The notes under the pieces are model-generated. The model worked only from the letters and a program-made list of their open reading frames with translations, did not search any database and had not been told where the DNA came from. From NCBI RefSeq assembly GCF_013256425.1, contig NZ_CP053904.1:1364001-1428000 (forward strand): 64,000 nt of DNA, in the 5' to 3' direction. Both the position numbers and the translations under genes were made by a program. Shown here one piece after another: positions 36,826-46,225 of this stretch. Source of the DNA: Hymenobacter sp. BRD67. Its GTDB lineage: Bacteria; Bacteroidota; Bacteroidia; Cytophagales; Hymenobacteraceae. The first letter of the stretch is position 1. Every line of letters begins with the position of its first letter.

Positions 36826-37481
36826 CCATCTTTTGCCACGGTGGCGGGGTCAGCTTTCGGGCCTTCAGCCACCAGTTTGGCGCGCTCCATATCGGCTTTG
36901 TGAAAGAAGTCGGTGTCGGTGACACCCGGCTCTAAAATCGTGATAGTGACGCCGTTATTCTTGGTTTCTTCACACACCGCCTCAGTGAAGGACGTAATAA
37001 ACGCCTTGGTGCCGTGGTATACTGCTTGCAGCGGCCCCGGAATCTCGGCCCCCAGGCTTGATACCTGCAGGATTTTACCGCTTTTGCGGGCTATCATTTC
37101 CTGCAGATATAGCTTGGTGAGGGTAACGTAGGCACCGATATTGAGCTGAATAATATCAAGCTCGCGGTTGATGTCGGTGGTCGTAAATTCCCCATACTGG
37201 CCCTGGCCGGCGTCATTCACCAAGGCCTCAATCTGGATGCTCTTGGCTTTGACTTCGTCGTACACCTCAAATGGACCCTGGCGCTGAAACAGGTCTTTGG
37301 CTATGGTCGTGACCTCGACGCCGTACTGCTGCGTTAGCTCATTGGCAGTTTGCGCGAGCTCGTCCTGGCGGCGGGCCACGATGACGAGGTTGTATTTATC
37401 CTGGGCGAAAAGCTTGGCCAGCTCGCGGCCAATGCCGCTGGTAGCGCCCGTAATGAGCGCGTATTTTGGGGTTTCTGCCAT
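36672..37481 (-). CDS. Short-chain dehydrogenase/reductase
   Basis: This 269-residue protein is a classical SDR. It has the cofactor motif TGATSGIGRELAKLF near residue 12, the RRQ following the second strand (favouring NADP), NDAGQGQYGEF in place of NNAG, catalytic Ser in VSSLGAEI and YHGTK (Tyr-x3-Lys). It resembles the DltE/YqjQ-like group; substrate unknown. The ATG at 37481 is used because the longer frame only gains a TTG start at 37502. The stop lies 21 bases from the right end of the insertion sequence. Confidence 0.9.
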   Translation of the reverse strand: MAETPKYALITGATSGIGRELAKLFAQDKYNLVIVARRQDELAQTANELTQQYGVEVTTIAKDLFQRQGPFEVYDEVKAKSIQIEALVNDAGQGQYGEFTTTDINRELDIIQLNIGAYVTLTKLYLQEMIARKSGKILQVSSLGAEIPGPLQAVYHGTKAFITSFTEAVCEETKNNGVTITILEPGVTDTDFFHKADMERAKLVAEGPKADPATVAKDGYEALLAGQDKVISGFMNKVQGLIGNVLPDKVVAAILHKEAEPVDGNESAR

Positions 37482-37547
37482 AGTAAAAGTGCTTTTAAAC
37501 AAGTGGAAAGGGCTTTTCTTAACGACGGTAGTTGACAGGTGGTTATA

Positions 37548-37570
37548 GCCGGGCTTAGCTGAAGCCCGGC
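37548..37570. other. GC-rich hairpin between the SDR and M28 genes
   Basis: Perfect nine-base arms GCCGGGCTT (37548-37556) and AAGCCCGGC (37562-37570) surround five bases in the divergent intergenic space. There is no T run. It might affect either 5' leader. Confidence 0.35.
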
Positions 37571-37663
37571 CGGCCGGCGGCTAAGCTGGGCGCAACGCTG
37601 AGGTAGGAGGCCGTGTCTATACACGTTGTCTCAGCTTGTTTCTTCACCCCTATTCTCATTCGG

Positions 37664-39237
37664 ATGCAAAAATTTCTGCTCACGCTGGTAGCAGTCGGCG
37701 CACTGGTATCGCCTACCCTGGCCCAAACGCCCGAAAAAACGGACCCTGCCGCGCTGGCTAAAATCAAGGATGAAGGCCTAAACCGCTCCAAGGTGATGGA
37801 AACGGCCTTTTACCTGACCGACGTATGCGGCCCGCGGCTAGCCGGCTCCGAAGGCCTGGCCCGCGCCAACGCCTGGGCCAAGAAGCGCCTTACCGACTAC
37901 GGCCTGGCCAATGCCAACGTGGAAGCCTGGGGCGACTTTGGCCGGGGCTGGGACATCGACAAGAGCTACGTGGCCATGACGGCCCCGTACTACCACGCCA
38001 TGATTGGCGTGCCCAAGGCCTGGACGCCCGGCACCGGCGGCAGCCTGCGCAAGCAGGTGGCTTATGTAAACGTAAAGGCCGAAGCCGACCTTGAGAAGTA
38101 TAAAGGCCAGCTGCGCGATAAAATTGTGCTGCTGCCCGTGGCCACGCCGCCCCAGCCCAACTTCGAGCCCGATGCCAAGCGCCTCACCGCCGATGAGTTG
38201 CAGAAAATGGCCGACGCGCCTGCGGGTGGCGCGCCTACCGCCGCTAATCGCCCCGCCGAAGCTAACCCTGAAGCCCGCCGCGCTGCCATGCTCGCCGCCC
38301 GCGAGCTTCGCCAGAAGCTGGGCGATATGCTGCTGGCTGAGGGGGCGGCTGCTGTGCTCAGCCCCGGCCGGGGCTCCGATGGTACGGTGTTCACCACTAA
38401 TGGCGCGCCCTATGCCGCCGACGCCAAGCCCGTGCTGCCCGAGCTGGAAATGTCGAGCGAAGACCAGCTGCGGCTGATTCGCCTCGTGGATGCCGGCGTG
38501 CCGGTAGAAGTTGAGATGGAAACCAAAACCCATTTCCAGACCCAGGATTTGAAAGGCTACAACGTAGTGGCCGAAATTCCGGGAACCGATAAAAAGCTCA
38601 AAAGCGAGGTGGTCATGCTCGGCGGCCACCTCGACTCGTGGCACGCCGCCACCGGGGCCACCGACAATGCCGCCGGCTGCGCCGTGATGCTGGAGGCCGT
38701 GCGCATTCTGAAGGCTACGGGCCTGAAGCCGCGCCGCACCATTCGCGTTGCGCTCTGGGGTGAGGAGGAGGAGGGGCTGCACGGCTCGCGCAACTATGTG
38801 AAAAACCACTTTGCCGACCCGGCCACCATGGTGCTCAAGCCCGACCACGAGAAGCTGGCCGCGTATTTTAACCTCGATAACGGCGGCGGTAAAATCCGGG
38901 CATCTACGCGCAGAGCAACGAGGCCGTGAAGCCGATTTTCACCGCCTGGCTTCAGCCGTTCGCTGATATGGGCGCCAGCACCGTAACCTTGCGCAACACC
39001 GGCAGCACCGACCATATCTCCTTCGACGCCGTAGGCTTGCCGGGCTTTCAGTTTATCCAGGATGGCCTCGACTACTTCTCCCGTACTCACCACTCCAACC
39101 AGGATACCTACGACCGCCTCGTGCCCGACGACCTCAAGCAGGCCTCGGTGGTAGTGGCCTCCTTCGTGTACAATGCCGCCATGCGCGACCAGAAGCTGCC
39201 CCGCAAGCCGCTGCCCGCTGCCGTGAAGCCGCAGTAG
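37664..39237 (+). pseudogene. M28-family zinc metallopeptidase, frameshifted once as read
   Basis: The gene encodes an exported M28 (aminopeptidase S-like) peptidase of about 524 residues: signal peptide MQKFLLTLVAVGALVSPTLAQ, a PA-like insert region, then zinc ligands in MLGGHLDSWHAATGATDNAAG (His, Asp), WGEEEEGLHGS (Glu), FNLDNGGG (Asp) and [10 protein letters not shown] (His). The frame breaks at the G run 38898-38900; adding one G restores [17 protein letters not shown] and joins both halves. Both halves keep all ligands, so I expect the gene to be intact in the cell. The ATG at 37664 starts the signal peptide. A clear terminator follows. Confidence 0.87.
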
Positions 39238-39254
39238 CGAGCGCGCGAAACTGA

Positions 39255-39287
39255 AGAAATAAGCCCGAACTTCGTCGGGCTTATTTT
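39255..39287 (+). terminator. Terminator of the M28 peptidase gene
   Basis: Twelve-base arms (39255-39266 and 39273-39284) and a six-base loop are followed by a T run. It lies 18 bases past the stop. Confidence 0.8.
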
Positions 39288-39330
39288 TTGTCGTCTCCGG
39301 GAGTATCGGAGACGGCCGCTATTCCCGCTT

Positions 39331-40386
39331 ATGCTACAACGCATCCAGTTAACTCGTCTGAAATACGCCGCTGCCCTGACGCTGGCCAGCCTGTTTATCG
39401 GCCTGGCTGGCTTCATGGGCATCGAGCACTTTAACATGGCCGACGCGTTCTACATGAGCGTGATTACCGTTTCGCCGGGTGGCTACGAGCAACTGCGCCC
39501 GCTCTCGGAAGCTGGCCGCATCTTTACGGGCTGCTACATCCTCTACAACCTACTAGTCGTTGCCTACTTCGTTTCGGTAATCACGACGTTTATCTTTGAT
39601 GGGGAGCTGCGCCGATTATTCAATATGTACCGTACTGACCAGGAAATCAAGCGCTTCAGCGGCCACGTTATTATCTGCGGCTTTGGCAGCAACGGGCGCA
39701 AGGCTTACCAGCGCCTGCTGCTCAACAGCGTGCGGGTAGTAGTTATTGAGCTGAACGAGCAGCTGCTAAAAGAGCTGACCGAAGGCCGCAACGGCGTCGA
39801 TGTGGACGGCGACGGCGTGGCCGGCGGCAAAATATTCTCGGTGCTGGGCGATGCCACCATGGACCCCGTGCTGGAGCAGGCCGGCGTGGCGCGGGCCTCG
39901 GCCATCATCGCGGCGCTGCCCAACGACTCGGATAATATGTCGGTGGCGCTGTCGGCGCGGGCACTCAATCCGCGCCTCAACATCATTGCCCGCGCTTCGC
40001 ATAAAGTGTCGGAGCGCAAGCTGATTGCGGCTGGCGCCAACTCGGTGGTGATGCCCGACGAGATTGGCGGCTCGCAGATGGCCGACCTGGTGGTGCGCCC
40101 CGAAGTAATCCGGTTTCTGGATATGATTTCGGGCCTGAGCGCCGACAAGCTGCGCCTCGAAGAATTGAGCTATGAGCAGATGCGCCAGGATTTGCGCGGG
40201 CGCAGCATCCGCGAGCTGGATATCCGCTCGCTGACCGGTGCCACGGTTATCGGCCTGCGCCAGCACAACGGGGCCCTGCTCGTGAGCCCGGACGCGAATT
40301 ACAACCTGGAGCCGGGCGATGTTATCCTGGTGCTGGGCAGCGAAACGCAGATTGAGGCATTCGAAGTCCGCTTCCGGCAGCTGTAA
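39331..40386 (+). CDS. Potassium-channel-like protein with TrkA-N and TrkA-C domains
   Basis: This 351-residue protein has two membrane segments (about 12-30 and 63-88) around a pore loop, then a Rossmann RCK domain (VIICGFGSNGRKAYQRLL at 112 on, binding NAD or nucleotide) and a TrkA-C domain (about 270-351). That layout matches MthK-like channels. In the pore loop the filter reads TVSPGGYEQ (residues 46-54) where a potassium channel has TVGYG, so ion selectivity is uncertain. An insertion VDVDGDGVAGG in the RCK domain looks like an EF-hand-type Asp loop and might bind Ca. It starts 43 bases after the M28 terminator. Confidence 0.85.
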   Translation: MLQRIQLTRLKYAAALTLASLFIGLAGFMGIEHFNMADAFYMSVITVSPGGYEQLRPLSEAGRIFTGCYILYNLLVVAYFVSVITTFIFDGELRRLFNMYRTDQEIKRFSGHVIICGFGSNGRKAYQRLLLNSVRVVVIELNEQLLKELTEGRNGVDVDGDGVAGGKIFSVLGDATMDPVLEQAGVARASAIIAALPNDSDNMSVALSARALNPRLNIIARASHKVSERKLIAAGANSVVMPDEIGGSQMADLVVRPEVIRFLDMISGLSADKLRLEELSYEQMRQDLRGRSIRELDIRSLTGATVIGLRQHNGALLVSPDANYNLEPGDVILVLGSETQIEAFEVRFRQL

Positions 40387-40438
40387 TTGTGTTTTTTGAT
40401 TACCTGCTTACAATTAAGCACTTTAGAAAATTAAAAAC

Positions 40439-40473
40439 GAACGTCATGCTGAGCTTGCCGAAGCATGACGTTC
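40439..40473. repeat. Palindromic repeat, family B, copy 2
   Basis: Twelve-base perfect arms (40439-40450 and 40462-40473) flank an 11-base centre that differs from copy 1 (30750-30790) by one base. It lies 52 bases after the channel gene stop and could end its transcript, although no T run follows. Confidence 0.85.
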
Positions 40474-40621
40474 ATCTCCTTTAACTTGAATAAAAGTTTT
40501 ATTAATAAATTATTTATATAAATTTTTTATATTATAAGTTAATTTAACTCAACCACCAGGTAAGCTCAGGCGAACACCCCGTCTGAAATAGCGTAGATGT
40601 AGCCCGCCTTTGCGTAAAACT
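40474..40621. other. AT-rich intergenic block before the molybdopterin oxidase gene
   Basis: Bases 40481-40555 are nearly all A and T, with TTAACTT at 40481-40487 and its complement AAGTTAA at 40536-40542. No open frame is present. It may hold the promoter of the oxidase gene; the best box, GCCTTTG near 40606-40612, departs from consensus. Confidence 0.4.
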
Positions 40622-42828
40622 ATGTCTGCTACTCCTCAGATTGGGCAACCCCACCGCCGCGTCGACGGCCGTCAGAAAGTTACCGGCCAGGCTCGTTACG
40701 CCGCCGAGCACTTAGTGCCGGGCTGCGTGCACGGGGTGCTGGTTACCAGCACTATCGCCGCCGGCCGCATCACGCACCTCGATACTGCCGAAGCGGTCAA
40801 AGCCCCCGGCGTACTGGCCATCGTGTCGCACCTGAACTCGCCCAAAGTGCCCGGCTACGAAAATCCGCAGCCCGATGAGCGGGTGGAGGGCCAGCAGTTC
40901 CGGGTGTTTTTCGACGCTGAAATTCACTACAGCAACCAGCCGGTAGCCCTGGCCATCGCGGGTACGCTGGAGCAGGCGCAGCACGCTGCCGCGCTGGTAC
41001 GCGTGCAGTACGAGCACACCGCCCCGCAAACTGATATCACCAAGGGCTTAGCCAGCAGCTACAAGCCCAAAAAGGAAAAGGACTATACCCGCGGCCAGCC
41101 CCAGGCCTACAAAACGGCCCCGGTGCAAGTAGCGCACGAGTACCAGACGCCGCTGCAGGTGCACAACCCGATGGAGATGCACGCCGCCATTGCCGAGTGG
41201 CAGGGTAATAAGCTGGCGGTCTGGAACAAAACCCAGGCGCCCTCGCTGGCCCAAAAGGACCTGATGAAGCTCTGGGCTCTGCCCAAGGAAAGCGTGCAGG
41301 TACATTCGCCGTTCGTAGGCGGGGCATTTGGGGGCGCGTCGCGCATCTGGCCGCCCGAGATGGCCGCAATCATCGGCGCGAAGGTGGTGGGCCGCCCGGT
41401 GAAGGTGGTGAACCAGCGCGAGCAGGAATTCAACATGGTGGGCTACCGGCCGCGCTCGGTGCAGCGGGTAGCGCTGGGCGCGCAGGCCGATGGCACGCTG
41501 GTGGGCATGTCGCACGAGGCGTTTGGGGCCACTTCGCGCTACGAGCAGTTTACCGAGCGCATTCTGCATCCCACCAAGTCGGGCTACCGCTGCCCAATGC
41601 CGAGCTGACGTATCACCTTGTGCCGCTGGATATGAGCACGCCCGCCTGGGCGCGCGGCCCTGGCGAGACTACCGGCTCGTTCGCCCTCGAATCGGCGATG
41701 GATGAGCTGGCCTGCGCCCTGAAGATGGACCCGCTGGCGTTGCGCCTGAAAAACTTTGCCGAGGTAGACCCTGAGGGCGACAAGCCATGGAGCAGCAACT
41801 ACCTGCGCGAGTGCTACGCCCAGGGCGCCGAAAAATTTGGCTGGAATAAGCGCAACCCCGCGCCCGCCGCTACCCGCGACGGCGACTGGCTGGTGGGTCA
41901 GGGCCTGGCGATGGGCATCTACCACGCCTCGCGGGCTAAGGCCAGTGCCCGCGCCCGCCTGCTGCCCGATGGTACCCTGCTGGTGCAGAGTGCCACGGCC
42001 GATGTCGGCCCCGGCACGGCCACCGTCATGACCCAGATTGCCGCCGATGCCAGCGGCGTGGCCCCCGAAAATATTCGCTTTGAGCTGGGCGACGCAGCTT
42101 ACCCCGAGGCGCCGGGCCAGTTCGGCTCGCACACCGTGGCCTCGGTTGGCGCGGCCGTGCACGACACCTGCGTGGCGCTGAAGCAGCAGCTCCTTAATCT
42201 GGCGTTTAGTGTGCCGGACTCGCCCTTTGCCAAGGCTAAACTTACTGACCTGGTGGCGGAGGGCGGCACAGTGTACCTGGCCGGCCACCCCGGCACCAGC
42301 CGCGTGTATGGCGACGTGCTGCGCCAGGCCGGCCAGCCGGCGCTCGAAGTCACGCACGAGTCGCCCGAGGTGCCGGAAAAAGGGGAGAAGTCGGGCAAGT
42401 CATTCTGCGCCACTTTCGTGGAGGTGCGCGTAAATGCCCACACCCGCGAGGTGCGCATGAGCCGCATCGTGTCGGCCATCGACGCGGGCCGCATTATGAA
42501 CCACCAAACTGCCCGCAGCCAGGTATACGGTGCCCTCACCTGGGCAATTGGGCTGGCGCTGATGGAAGACGCTGTGCTCGACCACCGCTTCGGCCGCATC
42601 ACCAACCACGACCTGGCTAACTATCATGTGCCCGTCAATGCCGATGTGCCTCTCACTATCGACGTGCTTTTCATCGACCAGCCTGATACCTACCTCGACC
42701 CGATGGGTGCCAAAGGGTTGGGCGAAATCGGTATTGTGGGTGTGAGCGCGGCTATTGCGAATGCGGTGTACCACGCTACTGGTACGCGGATAAGAGAACT
42801 GCCGATTACGCCGGATAAGTTGCTGTAA
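40622..42828 (+). pseudogene. Xanthine dehydrogenase-family molybdopterin subunit (PaoC-like), frameshifted once as read
   Basis: The gene encodes the large molybdenum-cofactor subunit of a xanthine oxidase-family enzyme, about 735 residues, closest in layout to PaoC/YagR aldehyde oxidoreductase. Visible are PHRRVDGRQKVTGQARYAAE at the start, the moco-binding SPFVGGAFGGASR, ARGPGETTG, and near the end MGAKGLGEIG, which holds the catalytic glutamate of the family. The frame breaks near 41588-41590; one added C turns YRCPMPS into YRLPNAELTYHLVPLDMS and reconnects the halves. The expected iron-sulfur and FAD subunits are not next to it in the window, so it must pair with products from elsewhere or be orphan. 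Confidence 0.83.
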
Positions 42829-42839
42829 TAGAAGAGGTT

Positions 42840-43211
42840 TTAACGGGCCTCAAAAAAACGCATATCGGCAATGGCAATCCCATACGCCTGTTGAATATGG
42901 CTGTCAAGTTCTCGTAAAAATGATTCAAAGCAGTGAGTTATTTCGCCTGGACCGAGAATCGTTTCAGGATAATTTGCAGCCCATGCAGACTTTATTTCAT
43001 AATGATGCTTGTCAATTTTTGTAAGGTGCAAAACCGGGTTTTCTGTGTACTTGTCTGATGAATAATCAAAATCAGATAATAAACCAGTTTTTACTTTGAT
43101 TAGCCAGCTATTAACACAAAGTGCAAAATCAAGGAGAGAAATTCCGTCATCAAAAAATACTGAGTCCTTGAGGATAATAGTAAAGTATAGGGATATTTTA
43201 TTAAAATATCC
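42840..43211 (-). pseudogene. Unrecognised hypothetical gene, likely 5'-truncated
   Basis: An open frame of about 124 codons runs from a stop at 43212 to TAA at 42840 with no ATG or GTG near its start; the only usual initiator is TTG at 43031, giving 63 residues. The whole reading looks protein-like: hydrophobic patch SLLDFALCVNSWLIKV, then DFDYSSDKYTENP and HHYEIKSAWAANY, and an acidic C-terminal part. I do not recognise the family with confidence. The GC content is far below that of its neighbours, which suggests recent transfer. A perfect palindrome (43187-43215) covers its presumed start. It is convergent with the oxidase gene. Confidence 0.4.
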
Positions 43212-43215
43212 CTAT
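43187..43215. repeat. Perfect AT-rich palindrome
   Basis: Fourteen-base arms ATAGGGATATTTTA (43187-43200) and its complement (43202-43215) meet around a single T. It lies at the broken 5' end of the hypothetical gene and 34 bases from the dienelactone hydrolase stop, so it may act as that gene's terminator or be an insertion scar. Confidence 0.6.
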
Positions 43216-43248
43216 TAACTTGAATGACACTGAATGCAAATTTTATCC

Positions 43249-44106
43249 TTACCCCAGCTTTTCCTTAAACAGCCGTAACGTACGCTCCCAGGCCAGTTTA
43301 GCCGCCTCGGCATTGTAGCGAGCCGGTGAGGTATCGTTATTAAACGCGTGGTTAACGCCTTGGTACACAAATAGCTCGTAGGGAGTGTGCGCGGCTTTCA
43401 GGGCCGCTTCGTAGGCCGGGATGCCGGCGTCGATGCGCTCGTCGAGGCCGGCGTAGTGTAGCATCACGTTAGCTTTTATCTGGGGCACGTCTTCGGCCTT
43501 GGGCTGCTGGCCATAGTAGGCTACGGCGGCGTTGAGCCTGGGGTTTTGCACCGCGAGCTGGTTGGCCAGCCCGCCGCCCCAGCAGAAGCCTACGCAGCCG
43601 GTGCGGCCGTTGCATTCGGACCGGGCGCGCAGGTAGGTGAGGGCGGCGAGGTAGTTATGGAGGTTTTTCTGCGGGTCGAGCTGCCCGATTAATTCGCGGC
43701 CCTTGTCCTCATCGGTGGGCGTACCGCCCGCCACCGACAGCGCATCGACGCCCAGCGCTAGGTAGCCCGCCTGCGCCACCCGCCGGGTTACATCTTTGAT
43801 GTGCGGCGTGAGGCCCCGGTTTTCGTGAATTACCACTACTGCGCCGCGCTTTTTCCTGCCCTTAGGCTGCACCAGGTAGCCGCTCACGGTAGCGCCGTCG
43901 CCGGGCCAGGTCACAGTTTCTTCCACTAAATCTTCGGCCAGGGGCGAGATGGTCGCCGCCCGGGCATAGCCAGGCTCCAGCACCGAAAGGGCCGTGGTAG
44001 CCAGGGCCGCGCTGCCCGCCAGCACCAGCAGGCGGTCCAGAAACTCCTTGCGCGAGAGTGGGCGGTGGGTGTACTCGTCGAAGAGATTGATGATGCGCTG
44101 GTCCAT
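43249..44106 (-). CDS. Exported dienelactone hydrolase family protein
   Basis: This 285-residue alpha/beta hydrolase belongs to the dienelactone hydrolase family (carboxymethylenebutenolidase-like). The catalytic triad fits Cys in GCVGFCWGGG, Asp in AGLDERID and His in GVNHAFNN. The N-terminus (RPLSRKEFLDRLLVLAGSAA) looks like a twin-arginine signal with Arg-Lys in place of Arg-Arg, so export folded is possible. Natural substrates of such exported members are mostly unknown. The start is ATG at 44106. It lies 44 bases downstream of the BtuF-like gene on the same strand. Confidence 0.88.
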   Translation of the reverse strand: MDQRIINLFDEYTHRPLSRKEFLDRLLVLAGSAALATTALSVLEPGYARAATISPLAEDLVEETVTWPGDGATVSGYLVQPKGRKKRGAVVVIHENRGLTPHIKDVTRRVAQAGYLALGVDALSVAGGTPTDEDKGRELIGQLDPQKNLHNYLAALTYLRARSECNGRTGCVGFCWGGGLANQLAVQNPRLNAAVAYYGQQPKAEDVPQIKANVMLHYAGLDERIDAGIPAYEAALKAAHTPYELFVYQGVNHAFNNDTSPARYNAEAAKLAWERTLRLFKEKLG

Positions 44107-44150
44107 AGTGGGTAGGAATGAGTTGCCGCCGCAAGGTATTGCGCGCCTGC

Positions 44151-44888
44151 TTATTCCGGGCTGCGCACGGGTTGCAGCGTTTGAAAATAAGCTGCTGACC
44201 CTAACAGTCGGCTGCCGTACCAGCTAAAAAGCTCCCCATCCACAACTTGAATTTTTGCGGCCGGACAAATAGTTTGAAACTCAGCCACGTGCTTTTCGCT
44301 GAACGGGTAAGGCTCGGATGATAAAAAAATGTGCGTCGGCGCCGCTTTAGCTAGCTGCTCGGGCGTCACTTCGGGGTAGCGGCCTAAGTGCGTAAAAGCA
44401 TTGGAGAAGCCTGCCCGGCGCAGCATAGCGTCGATAAATGTGTCGCTGGCCGCTACCATATAAGGTTTGCGCCAAATAAAATAGGCCGCTGGCAGCAATG
44501 TGGTAGCCGGCCTAAGCTTGTCAAACGAATGTTCGATAGCGGAGGCAAGTGGGTCGGCAAGCCGGGATTTATCCGTGATGTCTCCGATGCGGCGAATCAT
44601 ATCAAGCGCCTCTGGTAAATCTGTCACGTTACTCATCCAGACCGGATACGAAAGGGCTAGCTGATTAATGCCTTCTTGGTAATTCTCTTCCTTATTGCCA
44701 ATAATTAAATCTGGCTGAGCCGCCTTGATTTTAGCGAAATCAAAATTCTTGGTGCCGCCGATTACGCTGGCCGAGTGGCGGGCAGATGGCGGGTAAATAC
44801 AAAACTTGGTTACGCCTGCCGCCTGCTTCTGTAATCCCAAGTCAAATAATAACTCGGTTTGGGAAGGCACCAGCGAGACAATGCGCAA
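44151..44888 (-). CDS. BtuF-like helical-backbone metal/cobalamin-binding protein without signal peptide
   Basis: This 245-residue protein belongs to the periplasmic-binding-protein class III fold of BtuF and FhuD. It starts MRIVSLVPSQTELLFDLGL directly, with PDLIIGNKEENYQEGINQL and RRAGFSNAF later. There is no signal peptide, so either it is cytoplasmic or the true start is missed; the start codon is TTG at 44888. Family members without signal occur in Bacteroidota. Neither a BtuC permease nor an ATPase is adjacent. Ligand unknown. Confidence 0.82.
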   Translation of the reverse strand: MRIVSLVPSQTELLFDLGLQKQAAGVTKFCIYPPSARHSASVIGGTKNFDFAKIKAAQPDLIIGNKEENYQEGINQLALSYPVWMSNVTDLPEALDMIRRIGDITDKSRLADPLASAIEHSFDKLRPATTLLPAAYFIWRKPYMVAASDTFIDAMLRRAGFSNAFTHLGRYPEVTPEQLAKAAPTHIFLSSEPYPFSEKHVAEFQTICPAAKIQVVDGELFSWYGSRLLGSAAYFQTLQPVRSPE

Positions 44889-45042
44889 CGGGGATAAGGA
44901 TACTGTACCTCCCTGCCCATTTGGTCAACTACAGTGCGCAATCGCTGATGCGAATTGTAAGCCATGCGAGTAAATAAAAACCGTCACCGGAGTATTTAAA
45001 CCAGCATGACGTGCTGTTAGGAACTATAAACGCTAGTGAGAA

Positions 45043-46113
45043 TTAGCTGAAATACCGAAAATCGTGGCCGTCCTCAATCCGCAGCAGCGTTTCGTAAATA
45101 AGGCGTGTCACGTTGTCCACATCATCGCGGTGCACTGTTTCGACGGTGGTGTGCATGTATTTCAGCGGCAGCGAGATAAGCGCCGACGCTACGCCCGAGC
45201 CCGAGTAGGCAAACGCATCGGTATCGGTGCCGGTGGCGCGGGTAGCGGCGGCGCGCTGAAATGGAATATCGGTTTCCTTGGCGGTGGTAATAATCAAATC
45301 GCGCAGATTATTCTGCACCGCCGGGCCGTAGGTGATAACCGGGCCTTTACCGCAGAAAATATCGCCGCTGGTTTTCTTCTCGTACATCGGCGACTGCGTA
45401 TCGTGCGTCACGTCCGTAATTATCGCCACGTCGGGATTAATGCGATGCGCTACCATCTCGGCCCCGCGCAGGCCAATTTCCTCCTGCACCGCATTCACGA
45501 TGTAGAGGCCGAAGGGCAGCTTTTTACCATTCTCTTTCAGCATCCGGGCTACTTCGGCTATCATGAAGCCGCCCACGCGGTTATCCAGCGCGCGGCCCAC
45601 GTAGTACTTATCGTTGAGCACGGTAAACTCGTCTTCGAACGTGACCACCGAGCCGACGTGGATACCCATTTCCTCTACCTCATCGGCACTGCTGGCGCCG
45701 CAGTCGAGGAAGATAGTTTCAATGGTTGGGGCCTTGTCCTGCTCCACCTTGCGCACGTGAATGGCAGGCCACCCAAATACGCCTTTTACAATCCCTTTTT
45801 CGCCGTAAATATTTACCCGCTTGCTCGGTGCCACCAGCGCATCGGAGCCCCCATTGCGACGCAGATACAGGTAGCCTTCCTTGGTGATATAATTCACGAA
45901 ATACGATATCTCATCGGCGTGCGCCTCGATGACGACTTTGTATTTCGCGTCGGGATTAATTACGCCGACTACCGTGCCGTACGTATCGACAAAATACTCA
46001 TCGATGTAGGGCTTAATGTACTCCAGCCACAGTTTCTGGCCTTCTTTCTCGAAGCCGGTGGGGGAGGAGTTATTCAGATACTTCTCAAGAAAGGCAATGG
46101 ACTCGGGACGCAT
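45043..46113 (-). CDS. M42-family metallopeptidase (tetrahedral aminopeptidase/glutamyl-aminopeptidase-like)
   Basis: This 356-residue cytoplasmic protein is an M42 peptidase, usually a dodecamer that trims peptides. Metal ligands fit VIEAHADEISYFV (His, Asp), ALDNRVGGFM (Asp), VQEEIGLRGAE (catalytic and ligand Glu), TDVTHDT (Asp) and the final PLKYMHTTVE (His). Family length is normal. The ATG at 46113 is chosen; extending to TTG 46146 would run into the inverted repeat upstream. The carboxylase gene ends 113 bases before it on the same strand. Confidence 0.92.
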   Translation of the reverse strand: MRPESIAFLEKYLNNSSPTGFEKEGQKLWLEYIKPYIDEYFVDTYGTVVGVINPDAKYKVVIEAHADEISYFVNYITKEGYLYLRRNGGSDALVAPSKRVNIYGEKGIVKGVFGWPAIHVRKVEQDKAPTIETIFLDCGASSADEVEEMGIHVGSVVTFEDEFTVLNDKYYVGRALDNRVGGFMIAEVARMLKENGKKLPFGLYIVNAVQEEIGLRGAEMVAHRINPDVAIITDVTHDTQSPMYEKKTSGDIFCGKGPVITYGPAVQNNLRDLIITTAKETDIPFQRAAATRATGTDTDAFAYSGSGVASALISLPLKYMHTTVETVHRDDVDNVTRLIYETLLRIEDGHDFRYFS

Positions 46114-46126
46114 AGCTATTGATGAA

Positions 46127-46218
46127 TTTAACGCAAAGTTTCGCAAAGTTGGGCGCGAAGTCTGGAAAAGCCGGCTTTACAAAACTTCGCGCCCAACTTC
46201 GCGAAACTTTGCGTTAAA
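46127..46218. repeat. 92-bp inverted repeat between the M42 and carboxylase genes
   Basis: Arms of 35 bases (46127-46161 and 46184-46218) match except for one position; the centre has its own palindrome AAAGCCGGCTTT (46168-46179). The right arm ends eight bases from the carboxylase stop. The unit ACGCAAAGTTTCGC is repeated within an arm. It is a different sequence from families A and B but the placement is the same. Confidence 0.8.
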
Positions 46219-46225
46219 GAAGGAA

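Noticed and set aside
45002..45016. CAGCATGACGTGCTG near the M42 gene, similar to a family B half
   Set aside because: Only about ten bases match and the partner arm is missing; it may be a decayed copy but cannot be called.
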